Below are positions 15,826 to 25,454 of a stretch of DNA of 64,000 bases, piece by piece; position 1 is the first letter of the stretch; every line of letters starts with the position of its first letter. Source of the DNA: Sphingomicrobium flavum (GTDB taxonomy: Bacteria; Pseudomonadota; Alphaproteobacteria; Sphingomonadales; Sphingomonadaceae). The notes beneath the pieces are model-generated. The model was not told the DNA's origin, searched no databases, and was given only the letters and a program-made list of their open reading frames with translations. The stretch lies in NCBI RefSeq assembly GCF_024721605.1, contig NZ_CP102630.1, forward strand, positions 558,001 to 622,000, given 5' to 3'. A program made the position numbers and the translations under genes.

Positions 15826-17126
15826 CGCCCGACGGGAAAGTAATCGAGGCCGGCACGCTCGGCCTCGTCGCGCTCATAGACATTGCGAAGATCGACCAGG
15901 GCAGTGCCGCGCATGGCGGATTTCATCCGTTCCAGGCTGAGGCCGCGAAACTTGTCCCATTCGGTGCAGATCACCAGCGCGTCAGCGTCCTCGGCCACAC
16001 CATAGGCGTCGTCGGCATAGCCAAGCGCTCCGGGCATCACCTTTTTCGCTTCCTCCATGCCGACCGGATCGAACGCTAACACTGTTGCGCCGGCGTCGAT
16101 GAGGCCATGGACCAGCGGGATGGAAGGCGCATCGCGCATGTCATCGGTATTGGGCTTGAAGGTCAGACCGAGCAACCCGATGCGCTTGCCTTCGAGATTG
16201 CCGCCAAGCGCCTTGGCGACACGCGCCGCCATAGCATTTTTTCGGTCGTCGTTGAACTTGACGACGGTACCGACGATGTTGCTGTCCACGCCGAAATCTT
16301 GCGCGGTCTTGAGCAGCGCCAGCGTGTCCTTGGGAAAGCAGCTGCCGCCATAGCCAGGGCCGGGGTGGAGGAACTTGGGGCCGATGCGGCCATCGAGACC
16401 GATGCCGCGCGCCAGTTCCTGCACGTCCGCGCCGACCGCTTCGCAGATATCCGCCATTTCGTTGATGAAGCTGATCTTGGTCGCAAGGAAGGCGTTGGCG
16501 GCATATTTGGTCAGTTCCGCCGTGCGTCGGCTGGTGAACAGCATCGGCGCCTTGTTGAGGAACAGCGGGCGGTAGATTTCGGTCAGCACATCTCGAGCCT
16601 TCTGGTCTTCCGCGCCGACGAGGATGCGGTCGGGGTGCTTGAAATCGACGATTGCCGCGCCTTCGCGCAGGAATTCAGGGTTGGACGCGACGCTGGTGCC
16701 TTCAGGCGCGCCTTCTTCCTTCAGAATACGCGCGATTTCATCGCCGGTGCCGACGGGCACGGTCGACTTGGTGACGATGACGGCGGGCTCTTTCATCGCC
16801 CGAGCGATTTCGCGGACCGCAGCATAAACGTAGGTAAGGTCGGCATGGCCATCGCCGCGCCGCGACGGCGTGCCGACCGCGATGAAGATCGCTTGCGCCC
16901 CCGGCAGCGCCTGAGCCAAGTCGCCGGTGAAAGACAGGCGCCCTTCCTCGACATTCTGTTTTACCAGTCCTTCCAGCCCTGGCTCCCAGATCGGCATCTC
17001 GCCGCGCGCCAGCATGTCGAGCTTGTTCGGATCCTTGTCGACGCAGATCACGTCATGGCCGAAATCGGCGAAACAGGTTCCCGAAACGAGGCCGACATAA
17101 CCGGTACCGATAACGACGATCTTCAC
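15822..17126 (-). CDS. ugd: UDP-glucose 6-dehydrogenase
   Basis: Converts UDP-glucose to UDP-glucuronate with two NAD, supplying an acidic sugar for polysaccharide. The 434-residue product begins at GTG 17126 with AAGGAGAG upstream, giving M-KIVVIGTGYVGLVSG (Rossmann). The catalytic segment PGYGGSCFPKDT is intact and includes the thiolate Cys; the third domain has GLTFKPNTDDMRDAPS. The open frame continues 36 codons upstream but without family sequence. It is divergent from the flippase-polymerase-glycosyltransferase operon, which it probably serves, and converges on apaG. Confidence 0.93.
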   Translation of the reverse strand: MKIVVIGTGYVGLVSGTCFADFGHDVICVDKDPNKLDMLARGEMPIWEPGLEGLVKQNVEEGRLSFTGDLAQALPGAQAIFIAVGTPSRRGDGHADLTYVYAAVREIARAMKEPAVIVTKSTVPVGTGDEIARILKEEGAPEGTSVASNPEFLREGAAIVDFKHPDRILVGAEDQKARDVLTEIYRPLFLNKAPMLFTSRRTAELTKYAANAFLATKISFINEMADICEAVGADVQELARGIGLDGRIGPKFLHPGPGYGGSCFPKDTLALLKTAQDFGVDSNIVGTVVKFNDDRKNAMAARVAKALGGNLEGKRIGLLGLTFKPNTDDMRDAPSIPLVHGLIDAGATVLAFDPVGMEEAKKVMPGALGYADDAYGVAEDADALVICTEWDKFRGLSLERMKSAMRGTALVDLRNVYERDEAERAGLDYFPVGR

Positions 17127-17470
17127 TGTTTTGCTCTCCTTGGCCCGCCAAAAGGGGTGGGCGTCCCATAAGCGCTGCGCGAGCGAGATTCCAGCCGCCA
17201 TACGCGGCGCCCCAGCGCGAAGGCTGATCCACATTGCGTTCGGGAAGCCACAGCGATGGCCCGAATTGGCCGAATTGCCAAATGACTATTGAAGGGTCGC
17301 TGGCCGATGCTAGGGTCGGAATATCCAATTCGGACCATTCTCGCTCGGAGTGGCTGGGGCGTGCGTCAATTTCGCTCCCAACACGGTCTGAAATGGAGCA
17401 AGGCGCTGCAATCGGGCGGCGTCATGGATGGGGCGGGACGATTAAAGGCACGGCGGCACTTCAAGGGCCA
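17127..17470. other. Divergent control region between ugd and the first flippase gene
   Basis: 344 bases with no convincing gene, although the flippase frame stays open upstream and contains other ATGs (for example 17393). It holds a tandem pair of GGCCGAATT (around 17262-17280), bordered by further CCGAATTG/GAATTGCC sequence. It must contain promoters for both polysaccharide directions, but I could not fix them with confidence. Confidence 0.4.
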
Positions 17471-18676
17471 ATGTCGCAACTGATGGGCCAGGCCATCCTG
17501 GTCGGCCTTTCGCAATTGTTTGTGCGTGGCGGGCTGATCGTTGCCTTCCTCATTTTCGCTCGCAATTTCGACGCCGAAAGTTTCGCGGCCCTTGGCTATT
17601 TCAACATCAGCCTGATCGCCATCGTCGGCACCGCCTCCTTGGGCTCTGCATCGCTGGCCACCAAATATTTCACGCTTTCCGATCAGGGCGAAGCCGACCG
17701 GCGCAACCTGGCGGCCCTGCTGCTGCTGATGGGCGCGGCAGCGATGAGCGCTGGCATTGTAGGCATCCTGCTTCCGAGCGACATGTTCGCCAATCTTAGC
17801 AAAGGCCCACTCTTCCTTGTCCTGATGCTGGCCGTGCTTGGAGCGACCGCAGCAGGAGGGCTGGTAGGTCGACAGGCCTTTGTTTCGCTGGCCTGGAACG
17901 GCGTGCTTACGGTCGTCATCATGCTGTCGTTGGCATGGGTGGCCGGGCGCTATGGCGAATTCGTCTGGGCCGCCATTGCGGTCGTCATGGCCTATGGCGG
18001 CAAGGCGCTGCTGGATTTGCTCGCGCTGGCGCGCCACCTCGATCTTCGCAGGCCCGATGCGCAGGCGTGGCGCCAGACCATCGCGGCGGTCGCAGCCATG
18101 GCAGGCAGCTCCGCCATCTGGGCGCTCGGCATGTGGGGCATCGCCACCGTGGTGCTCTCGCGGCTGGGGGTAGAGGCCTTCGCCATCTATGTGGTCGGCA
18201 TCCAATGGTACGCAATCGGCATGTTCCTTGCCGCCAGCCTGACGCGAGCATTGATGCCGCGACAGGTGGAAGCAGCACGGCGCGGTGAGGATAGCCGGCT
18301 CGTGCGCCCCGCCATGCTGTGGGCGATGGGAGTAGCGGCGCTCTTGGCGATGCTTGCCTGGTCGGCGCGGCCCTGGATCGATCTCGCCTACGGGTCTGCA
18401 TTGACGGGGCTGGGCGACATTCTCTGGCTGTTTATTGCCGCTTCGATCAGCGTGGCGCCGGCCAACATGCTGTCTAATCAGCTCATCGCCGAAGGGCGCG
18501 AGGTGCAGTGGCTCTGGGCGGCAATCGGCTGGGCGGTCATGCTTGCAATTGGCTTGCTGCTGGCCTTGCCCTACGGGCTGGCGGCAGTGGTGATCAGCCT
18601 GATCGCGGCAAACCTGGCCATGGTCGCGCTCGCCCGCCTGTTCCTGCGCAAATCAAGAGCGCCATGCCCGGCATGA
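17471..18676 (+). CDS. Polysaccharide flippase (Wzx-like, MOP superfamily)
   Basis: A 401-residue polytopic membrane protein with roughly twelve hydrophobic helices, the form expected of a lipid-linked oligosaccharide flippase. N-terminal helices start at GQAILVGLSQLFVRGGLIVAF; a central helix pair with AAVAAMAGSSAIWALGMWGI and the repeated SxxxA/G spacing are MOP-like. The start ATG 17471 is chosen because the first membrane helix follows directly; ATG 17393 would add 26 non-membrane residues. It overlaps the next gene by 4 bases and forms an operon with a polymerase-like protein and a glycosyltransferase. It should move the repeat unit of the first polysaccharide block across the inner membrane. 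Confidence 0.75.
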   Translation: MSQLMGQAILVGLSQLFVRGGLIVAFLIFARNFDAESFAALGYFNISLIAIVGTASLGSASLATKYFTLSDQGEADRRNLAALLLLMGAAAMSAGIVGILLPSDMFANLSKGPLFLVLMLAVLGATAAGGLVGRQAFVSLAWNGVLTVVIMLSLAWVAGRYGEFVWAAIAVVMAYGGKALLDLLALARHLDLRRPDAQAWRQTIAAVAAMAGSSAIWALGMWGIATVVLSRLGVEAFAIYVVGIQWYAIGMFLAASLTRALMPRQVEAARRGEDSRLVRPAMLWAMGVAALLAMLAWSARPWIDLAYGSALTGLGDILWLFIAASISVAPANMLSNQLIAEGREVQWLWAAIGWAVMLAIGLLLALPYGLAAVVISLIAANLAMVALARLFLRKSRAPCPA

Positions 18677-19959
18677 CCCCCGGCATTGAGCGCGAAATGC
18701 GCGTGACCGGCATTGCGCTGTTCGACCGCGCGGATGCGGGTTCGCTCGGTCGAATGCTGCGCGCGCTGCCGATTCTGTGGTGCGTGGCCGCCAGCCCCTT
18801 CCTTATTTCGGGGTGGCTACCGACGGGTAACCTGTTCACTTGGGCCAGCCTGTTGATCCTGCCCTTATTTTATCTCGCGCGGCGGCAGTTCGATGCACTG
18901 GGGTTGATGGCAGCGATGGCATTCATCCTCGTCGCTTATGTCCCTGCCGTCAGCCTGGCGATGATCGGCGACACACGGCCAACGGCCATTGCGCTCATCG
19001 CATTGCCGTGGCTGGCGCTGCTCGAAGTCGGGGTGCGGCGCATCAATGCTGCGGTCGTGCCAGTGCAGAACCACGGGAATCGGTTCGACGTGCTGACCAT
19101 CGCTGTGCTGCTCGGCAGTGCCGCCCTCTGGACCTTGTCGCTCGAAGACCCGACCAAGGGCAGTTCGATATTCTTCACGCTCTACGCCGTCAGCCTCTGC
19201 CACCTCGAACGGCTTGCGCGCGGCGGGACATATCGGCTCGCGGGCCTGGCGCTCTTTGCCGCAGGCGTGCTGTTTTACACGCTGTTCATTTTCGACACTT
19301 ACGGCCGATTGCTATTGGGGGCGCTAACCGCGTCTCCATTGCTCATCATGATGATGCATCAGCGGTGGCGACCAGGCCCCGTTTTGGTCGGCCTTTTTGT
19401 CCCTCCTCTGATTGCTTTAACACAATGGGTTCGTTCCAGCGAATTCTCAAACGTGGGGATCCGCGACAGCTCCATCGCCAGTGCGAGTCAGCTTTCGGTG
19501 GGGCTGATCGAGCGGATGGATCTTTTGGTCGTGCGGTGGAGCCAGTTCTTCGAGCAATTGGTATTCTTTTATCTCAGTTGGATTCCGCGCGCCTTGTGGT
19601 CGGACAAGCCGCTGGGGCTGGGGCTGACCATCGTCGACGAATTGACCGGTCGGCAGGGCGTGTCGGATAGCCACAGCCTGGCGCCGGGAATAGTTGGCGA
19701 AGCGCTTTGGCTGTTTGGCCCCTACATGCTTGTCGGGCTCATCATCAGTCTCATCCTTTTCTGGAGCGTGAGCTTCGTCATCCGGATCGCGATGCGTAAC
19801 AGCAGCGCAGCGATGGCGGTGCATTTTGCGCTCATCCCGACCCTGTTGTGGGGCGGGACCGCCAGCTATTCGGCCCGCGCTTGGGCGATGATCCTGCCGA
19901 TGATCATCTATGGCTGGATCCTGTATTTTGTGACTGCTCGGCAAGGAGCAGCCCGATGA
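18673..19959 (+). CDS. Wzy-like polysaccharide polymerase, membrane protein
   Basis: A 428-residue protein with about ten membrane helices and little sequence signature. Its length, its position between a flippase and a glycosyltransferase, and a large loop near residues 280-330 (SSEFSNVGIRDSS through LWSDKPLGLG) all suggest an O-antigen/exopolysaccharide polymerase. Start ATG 18673 overlaps the flippase stop in an ATGA; ATG 18664 is an alternative. It overlaps the glycosyltransferase gene by 4 bases. Wzy assignment rests on topology and context, not on a conserved motif. Confidence 0.6.
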   Translation: MTPGIEREMRVTGIALFDRADAGSLGRMLRALPILWCVAASPFLISGWLPTGNLFTWASLLILPLFYLARRQFDALGLMAAMAFILVAYVPAVSLAMIGDTRPTAIALIALPWLALLEVGVRRINAAVVPVQNHGNRFDVLTIAVLLGSAALWTLSLEDPTKGSSIFFTLYAVSLCHLERLARGGTYRLAGLALFAAGVLFYTLFIFDTYGRLLLGALTASPLLIMMMHQRWRPGPVLVGLFVPPLIALTQWVRSSEFSNVGIRDSSIASASQLSVGLIERMDLLVVRWSQFFEQLVFFYLSWIPRALWSDKPLGLGLTIVDELTGRQGVSDSHSLAPGIVGEALWLFGPYMLVGLIISLILFWSVSFVIRIAMRNSSAAMAVHFALIPTLLWGGTASYSARAWAMILPMIIYGWILYFVTARQGAAR

Positions 19960-21170
19960 ACTTGCAAAGCCAGATCAATCGCCCGCAGCGACCGCGCATC
20001 CTCATTTTCGTCTCGCAATTTGGGCCTGACGCGCAGTCGTCGGGTCCAGCCAAGTCGATCGCGCAGCTCGCGGAGGCGATGGCAGGCTATGCCGATCTCC
20101 ATATCGTCGCGCGCGCTGATGTGCGGGGGCGCGCGCCGGATGCGCCGATCGATCAATGGCACCGCCACGGGGGCGCGCAGCTATTTTATGCCTCGCGCTC
20201 CATGCAGGGGCTAGGCGCTGCCCGTCGCCTGATTACAAAGGTGCGGCCGGAAAGCCTCTATCTCAACAGCATGCTCAATTTGCGCAGCAGCATCGTGCCG
20301 CTGGCCGCGGCACAAACGATGAGGATAGGCAGGCCGGAAATTATCATGGCGCCGCGGGGCGAGCTGTCCAAAGCTGCGCTGAAGGAGAAAAGTTGGAAAA
20401 AGCGGCCCTTCCTTGCGATGGCGCGATTGGCGGGCCTGCACCGCAACCTTGTCTTCCAGGCAGGCGGGGAGAGCGACGAAGCCGATATACGTTATCACTA
20501 TCCGCGCAGCCCTATCCGTACGGCGCTCGACATCGGCGAATTGCCGCGCAGGGTGGCAGCGGTCCGCGAGCGGGCGGACGATCGCCTTCATGTCCTCTTC
20601 CTGTCGCGCATCACTCCGATCAAGAATCTCCACTTGGCGTTGGAGGCCGTGCGCCATTGCAGTGCGCCGCTCCATTTCACCATTTGCGGCCCCGAAATCG
20701 ATAAGAATTATGCGTTGCGCTGCCGCCAGCTGACGCAGCAGCTGCCCGACAATGTCAGCTGCAGCTTCAACAGCGAAGTGCCGCAGCATGAGGTCGCCGG
20801 GGTGATGGCTGATCATGACCTGCTGTTCCTTCCCACCGGCGGCGACAATTTCTGCCATGTCGTGCATGAATCGCTGAGCGTAGGAACGCCGGTGCTGATC
20901 AGCGATCGCACCAACTGGACCGCCCGCCTCGATGGCGTGAACAGTTGGGCGCTATCGCTAAATGATGGCAGCGCGCCATTTACTGCCCTCATCGATCGCC
21001 TTGCAACCGAAGCGCCGATGGAGCGGGTTCGCCGGGTGGCCGCACTGATGCGAGACAATCCTGCGCTCAAGGCGCGCGAAGACGCAATCCAGCAAACCCG
21101 CAGGATGCTGGCCCCCGCTTCGCTGTTCGATCAGCCAGCGTCGGCCGCGTCACCCTTGTCATACCGGTAG
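19956..21170 (+). CDS. Glycosyltransferase (GT4-like, GT-B fold)
   Basis: A 404-residue cytosolic or membrane-associated enzyme that adds a sugar to the lipid-linked repeat unit. The ATG at 19956 has AAGGAG 7 bases upstream and overlaps the preceding stop. N-terminal ILIFVSQFGPDAQSSGPAKSI is the acceptor-side GT-B start. The donor half shows HVLFLSRITPIKNLHLALEAV, FTICGPEIDKNYALRC and HDLLFLPTGGDNFCHVVHES, with the conserved late Glu of family 4 transferases. Donor sugar is unknown. Its last 40 bases overlap the convergent autokinase gene. Confidence 0.82.
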   Translation: MNLQSQINRPQRPRILIFVSQFGPDAQSSGPAKSIAQLAEAMAGYADLHIVARADVRGRAPDAPIDQWHRHGGAQLFYASRSMQGLGAARRLITKVRPESLYLNSMLNLRSSIVPLAAAQTMRIGRPEIIMAPRGELSKAALKEKSWKKRPFLAMARLAGLHRNLVFQAGGESDEADIRYHYPRSPIRTALDIGELPRRVAAVRERADDRLHVLFLSRITPIKNLHLALEAVRHCSAPLHFTICGPEIDKNYALRCRQLTQQLPDNVSCSFNSEVPQHEVAGVMADHDLLFLPTGGDNFCHVVHESLSVGTPVLISDRTNWTARLDGVNSWALSLNDGSAPFTALIDRLATEAPMERVRRVAALMRDNPALKAREDAIQQTRRMLAPASLFDQPASAASPLSYR

Positions 21171-23335
21171 TCGTAGCCATAGCCGTCGGCATAGCCGGCG
21201 CCCTTGGCGTCGAACTTGGTCAATACGGCGCCCAGGATGCGGGCATGCACGCTTTCCAGGCGGTTCATGGCCAGGCGTGCCTGCGTAGCGCGGGTGCGGC
21301 CATGTTCTAGCACGAAGACCGTGCCATCGACCGAACGTGCCAATAGCGGCGCATCGGCGAGGCCAAGGACGGGTGGGCCGTCGACCACGACATGGTCGAA
21401 TTGCTTGGTCGCCTGCGCCAACAGCGTGCGAAAGTCGTCGCCGCTCAACAATTCGGCAGGGCTGGGCGGGCTGGTGCCCGCAGTCATCATCGAAAGATTG
21501 GCATGTTCGCTGGCGTGGACGGTTTCGTTGAGGCTCGCATTGCCGGTGAGGATGTCGCTTAACCCGTTGGCAAGATCGAGGCCGTGCACCTTATGGAGCG
21601 AGGGATTGCGCATATCGGCATCGACCAGCAGCACGGTCTTCCCCACATTGGCAAGGTCGCGTGCCAGCGCGAAGGCGGTGGTCGACTTGCCCTCATTCGA
21701 CTGGGTGGAGGTGACCAGCAGGCTGGGCGGCGCGCCCTTGGATGAGCTGTACTGGATCGATGTCAGCGTCGAATAATAGGCTTCGGTCAGCGCGGACTTT
21801 TCGCGATCCAGTTCGCCCGATACCGCCGCCTTGGCCAGCCGCGGCGTAGTGCCGAGCAGCGGGGCGCCCAGCTTGTTGTCGAACTCGCTGGGCAGGACGA
21901 CGGTGTCGTCCATCTGTTCGCGCACCAACACCGTCCCGGCGCTCGCCACCAGCCCGACCATCAGCGCGAGGAGCATATTCATCGGGATATTGGGCGATGA
22001 CGGCCCGCGCGGCACCAGCGCGCGATCGACGATCGTCACATTATTGGCACCGACCCCGCCAGCGATGCCGACTTCCTTGAAGCGCTGGAGCAGGGCGTCG
22101 TAGAGCGCGCGATTAGTATCCACGTCGCGCTGCAAGATCTGATAACCGACCGAACGATCATTTTCGTCGAGCAACTGGCGCTTGAGCCGATCGACCTGAG
22201 CCTGGAGCTGTCCTTCCGCCGCCACGGCAGCGCGATATTCTGCGCCCAATGAACGGCTGACATTGGTGCCGATGCGCCCCTCTTCGGCCGCGATCTGCTC
22301 GCCCAGCACGGTAAGCTGCGCGCGCAAATCGCGCACCCGCGGATAATCGGGGCCGAAGCTGTTTTCCAGTTTGCCCAGCTCCGCCATCAGCGTGCCGCGC
22401 TGCTGGCGCAGCTGGTTGACCGTCATGTTGGTGAGGTTATTGGAAGCCGCTGCCCCGTCGCGATTGTTGCGGAAATCGGCCTCGGCATCGATGCGGGCGG
22501 CGCGGGCTGCCGCCAGCCGCGCCGACAATTGTTCAAGATCGTTGGACACCAGCGCACGGTCCGGACCGTCGCGACCCGACAAGCTAATCAGTCCTTCGCG
22601 CCGAGCATAGGCATTGGCCTCGCGTTCGCTTTCTTCAAGCCGCTCGCGGGTCGTCTGCAGGCGATCCTGCAGGAATTCGCGAGCATGGGCGGTGGCTTCG
22701 AAGCGGCGCTGCAGACTGGTCTGGATGAACTGGTCGGCAGTCGCATTGGCGATGCTTGCGGCGCGCTTGGGGTCGCTCGAAACATGGCGGATGGCGAAGA
22801 CCGAAGATCCGGGCACCGGATCGATCGCCGTCCCGCCCCTCACGATTTCGGTTGCCTGATAGAGCCGCTCGTCACGGTCCATTGCCGCCAGCTCCTCGGC
22901 GGCTTCGTCGCTCGCCAGGTCCGGGAACAGGAATGCGGCATCGTCCGCCAGTTGCAATTCGCGCGCGACATTTTCCGAAAGAGTCCGGCTTTCCAACAGT
23001 TCGAGCTGGGTCTGGTAGAATTCGAAATTGTAAATGTCGGACGATTGCTCCAACCCCTCCAGCCCGGTGATCCGTGCGCTTTCGCGGTCGATTTGAATGC
23101 GGGTGCTGGCGGTATACATCCGTTCGGCAAGGAGGCCGTGGATGAGTGCAATGGCAAGACAGGCGATGATGATCGCCGCGATGATCCAGCGGTCGCGTTT
23201 GACCAGCGACCAGTAATGCGCAAGCAGGCTGGGCTCGCGGCCATAACGTTCGCGTTCGATCGGGCTGATGCGATGCACGCCATCGACTGGCACCGGCAAA
23301 TGGCCGCCGGGCAGGGCAGGGGGCAGGTCGTTCAC
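21131..23335 (-). CDS. Polysaccharide co-polymerase / tyrosine autokinase (Wzc/ExoP type), copy 1
   Basis: A 734-residue inner-membrane protein controlling chain length and export. It has a cytoplasmic N-terminus, a first helix (about 52-72, RWIIAAIIIACLAIALIHGLL), a periplasmic Wzz/GNVR coiled-coil region (about 75-450), a second helix (about 455-475), and a C-terminal BY-kinase. The kinase has Walker A STQSNEGKSTTAFAL, Walker A' LLVDADMRNPSL and Walker B VVVDGPPVLGLADA. The tail has five clustered tyrosines (GYADGYGYDYRY), the usual autophosphorylation site. The GTG start (23335) has AAGGGG upstream. A paralogue of identical length is at 51177-53381. No Wzb phosphatase or Wza exporter is nearby. 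Confidence 0.92.
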   Translation of the reverse strand: MNDLPPALPGGHLPVPVDGVHRISPIERERYGREPSLLAHYWSLVKRDRWIIAAIIIACLAIALIHGLLAERMYTASTRIQIDRESARITGLEGLEQSSDIYNFEFYQTQLELLESRTLSENVARELQLADDAAFLFPDLASDEAAEELAAMDRDERLYQATEIVRGGTAIDPVPGSSVFAIRHVSSDPKRAASIANATADQFIQTSLQRRFEATAHAREFLQDRLQTTRERLEESEREANAYARREGLISLSGRDGPDRALVSNDLEQLSARLAAARAARIDAEADFRNNRDGAAASNNLTNMTVNQLRQQRGTLMAELGKLENSFGPDYPRVRDLRAQLTVLGEQIAAEEGRIGTNVSRSLGAEYRAAVAAEGQLQAQVDRLKRQLLDENDRSVGYQILQRDVDTNRALYDALLQRFKEVGIAGGVGANNVTIVDRALVPRGPSSPNIPMNMLLALMVGLVASAGTVLVREQMDDTVVLPSEFDNKLGAPLLGTTPRLAKAAVSGELDREKSALTEAYYSTLTSIQYSSSKGAPPSLLVTSTQSNEGKSTTAFALARDLANVGKTVLLVDADMRNPSLHKVHGLDLANGLSDILTGNASLNETVHASEHANLSMMTAGTSPPSPAELLSGDDFRTLLAQATKQFDHVVVDGPPVLGLADAPLLARSVDGTVFVLEHGRTRATQARLAMNRLESVHARILGAVLTKFDAKGAGYADGYGYDYRYDKGDAADAG

Positions 23336-23464
23336 TGGACGTCACCCCTTTCCACGATCATCGAAACTTCCCCCTTTTTGCGCCATGGTTGCCCGAGCAG
23401 ATGGTCTGCAGATGAAAGACCAATTTCGCCGCCGCCGCAACCGCTTAGACGGTCTGGTAAACGC

Positions 23465-24604
23465 CTATTGAGACGGATTTTCGAGCCAGGCACGAAATGC
23501 CGCATCGATGTTGCGAATTTGTCGCGCATCGGACGCCGTGTGGCCGCGCAGCAAGGCCGGCAGTCGACGCATCAGCAGCCGCCCCCAATGTGCCCGCCAT
23601 CCCCCATCACGCCGCCCGTAGAGAAGCGCGCGCCGGTCCTCGTCGGGGAAAAGTGTTGCGGATAGTCCCAGTGAGGGGCCCGCGGCAGTGCGTACCGCAT
23701 CGCGCTGCTCCATGTCCTGCGTCATCAGCGCCGCCGCCATCGCCAGCGCCGCTGGGTCCGCCCCGCCAGAGCGAAGGTGGTCGGGGACGGCAAATCTATA
23801 CGCATCGAGCAGGGTAAAGACGAGGTCACAACCCCGGCGCCATGGCGCCGAAAGCCGTGCCCACTCATCGGCATCTACCTCTTCATGCGCAATGATTAGC
23901 GCCGCATCCGGCAGGGTGATGGGACCATTGTCGAAGCGGTGATCATAGGCCGCGTGGATAATGATGTGGAGCAGCATGAGCGCGGGACTGGGCGTCATGA
24001 GCTCCTGACCATCGAGCTTCCATCGCCGCGCATGGGCACGCGGGTCGGGGGAATTGGCGCCATGGCCAAGCCTGACATGCAGTTCGACTGGCGTACCTGA
24101 TGGTGCCTCGAGTGCCGGCAATTGATGCAGGTGCGCCAGCGCCTGTGCAGGATCGCCCGGGTCAAGGGGGCGGTAGCCATTCTCGACCAGCAGGTGAAAG
24201 GCGGCCAGCGCTTCATCGGCTTCGACCCACAGGTCGAGGTCACGTAGTGGACGCAATCCAGGCTGCGGGTAGCAGGCAAAGGCGAGATAGCCGCCCTTCA
24301 GAACGATCGGCGCGATATCCCTAGTTGCCAGCAGTGTGATCGTCCGCAGCAGATCGCCTTTGGCCATCAGCACCGAGAGCGTCGAGGAACGCGCGGCCTC
24401 GCGCCAAGCATTGCGCAGTTCCGCAGGGCAATTGGTGGCGTCCAATTGTCTGATATGATGATGGAGCAGGGGTAGGAGGCGATGCTGGCGACCGATGGCA
24501 TCAATCGCAGCCCAGGACCGATCATCGAGCATCAGCGCCGCGCCAGCGCCGCGCGGCACCATCAGGCGCAAGAGCGCGTCGACTGGATCGCATTTGTCTG
24601 TCAT
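23465..24604 (-). CDS. Nucleotidyltransferase family protein (NTP_transf_5-like)
   Basis: A 379-residue protein of a family often found in exopolysaccharide and peptide-modification clusters. The core signature LKGGYLAF, then RPLRDLDLWV (the GG and DxD residues of a minimal nucleotidyltransferase site) lies at about residues 105-140. The rest is helical, with AARSSTLSVLMAKGDLLRTI before the site and conserved His/Asp residues after it (HVRLGHGAN, HIIIHAAYDH). Its substrate is unknown. It lies 129 bases upstream of the autokinase gene on the same strand and could be its transcriptional partner. Start ATG 24604 is preferred over 24619. Confidence 0.72.
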   Translation of the reverse strand: MTDKCDPVDALLRLMVPRGAGAALMLDDRSWAAIDAIGRQHRLLPLLHHHIRQLDATNCPAELRNAWREAARSSTLSVLMAKGDLLRTITLLATRDIAPIVLKGGYLAFACYPQPGLRPLRDLDLWVEADEALAAFHLLVENGYRPLDPGDPAQALAHLHQLPALEAPSGTPVELHVRLGHGANSPDPRAHARRWKLDGQELMTPSPALMLLHIIIHAAYDHRFDNGPITLPDAALIIAHEEVDADEWARLSAPWRRGCDLVFTLLDAYRFAVPDHLRSGGADPAALAMAAALMTQDMEQRDAVRTAAGPSLGLSATLFPDEDRRALLYGRRDGGWRAHWGRLLMRRLPALLRGHTASDARQIRNIDAAFRAWLENPSQ

Positions 24605-24710
24605 CACCCCTTGCCGCAACCTTCTTGAGCTTCCATCTTTGATAGTAGCTATGGCATGGGCGCCGTCCGGCTCCTAGGGTCGCTGTAATCTGACATGTGG
24701 TGAAATTTTC

Positions 24711-25454
24711 GTGATCAAGTTCCTGCGCAAGGCCAAGACGAAAGGGAAAGCGATGCTTCCCGAGGGCACGCGCATTTATGCCATCGGTGACATTCATGGC
24801 TGCGTCGACCAGCTTGAACAATTGCTCAAGGCCATCAAGAAAGACGCCAAGGATTATGACGGCGATCTGCGTCTCGTTTTCCTCGGCGATTATATCGACC
24901 GCGGGCCCGACAGCCGCGGCGTGATCGAACTCCTGACGACCGGCAAGCTGCCGGGCACGAAGCAATATTTCATCAAGGGCAATCATGAAGAAGCCATGCT
25001 CGACGTGTTCGATGGGCGCGCCAAGAAGGCGGCCAGCTGGCTGAGCTATGGCGGCAAGGAAATGATGGAAAGCTACGGCGTCGGCCGCAAGGCACTTTAC
25101 GATGCCGGGGGCGATGCCGGGGCGCTGCTGCGCGAGGTGATGCCCGACCATCACCAGCAATTCTTCCGCGATCTGCGGCGCAAGAAGAAGATCGGCGATT
25201 ATCTGTTCGTGCATGCGGGCATCCGCCCGGGCGTGCCGATCAAGGAACAGGAAGATAGCGACCTGTTGTGGATCCGCGATCGCTTCTTGAAATCGGACCG
25301 TGATCACGGCGTCGTGGTAGTCCACGGTCACACCATTTCGGGCAAGCCGGAGAGCAAGAAGAACCGCATCGGGATCGATACGGGCTGCTACGCCACCGGT
25401 CGGCTGACGGCGGTGCGCCTGCAATTGGACGAACGCGCCTTCATCACCGTCTAG
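24711..25454 (+). CDS. PPP-family serine/threonine (metallo)phosphatase
   Basis: A 247-residue bacterial PPP phosphatase. The two-metal site motifs are all present: GDIHGC (GDxHG), LGDYIDRGPDS (GDxVDRG), GNHEEAM (GNHE), then HAGIRPG and VVHGHT. Such enzymes dephosphorylate Ser/Thr/Tyr proteins or small phosphates. The GTG at 24711 is taken as start; ATG 24753 nearer the first motif is an alternative. It is divergent from the nucleotidyltransferase-autokinase pair. As no low-molecular-weight tyrosine phosphatase is seen here, it might counteract the autokinase (inference, weak). Confidence 0.85.
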   Translation: MIKFLRKAKTKGKAMLPEGTRIYAIGDIHGCVDQLEQLLKAIKKDAKDYDGDLRLVFLGDYIDRGPDSRGVIELLTTGKLPGTKQYFIKGNHEEAMLDVFDGRAKKAASWLSYGGKEMMESYGVGRKALYDAGGDAGALLREVMPDHHQQFFRDLRRKKKIGDYLFVHAGIRPGVPIKEQEDSDLLWIRDRFLKSDRDHGVVVVHGHTISGKPESKKNRIGIDTGCYATGRLTAVRLQLDERAFITV

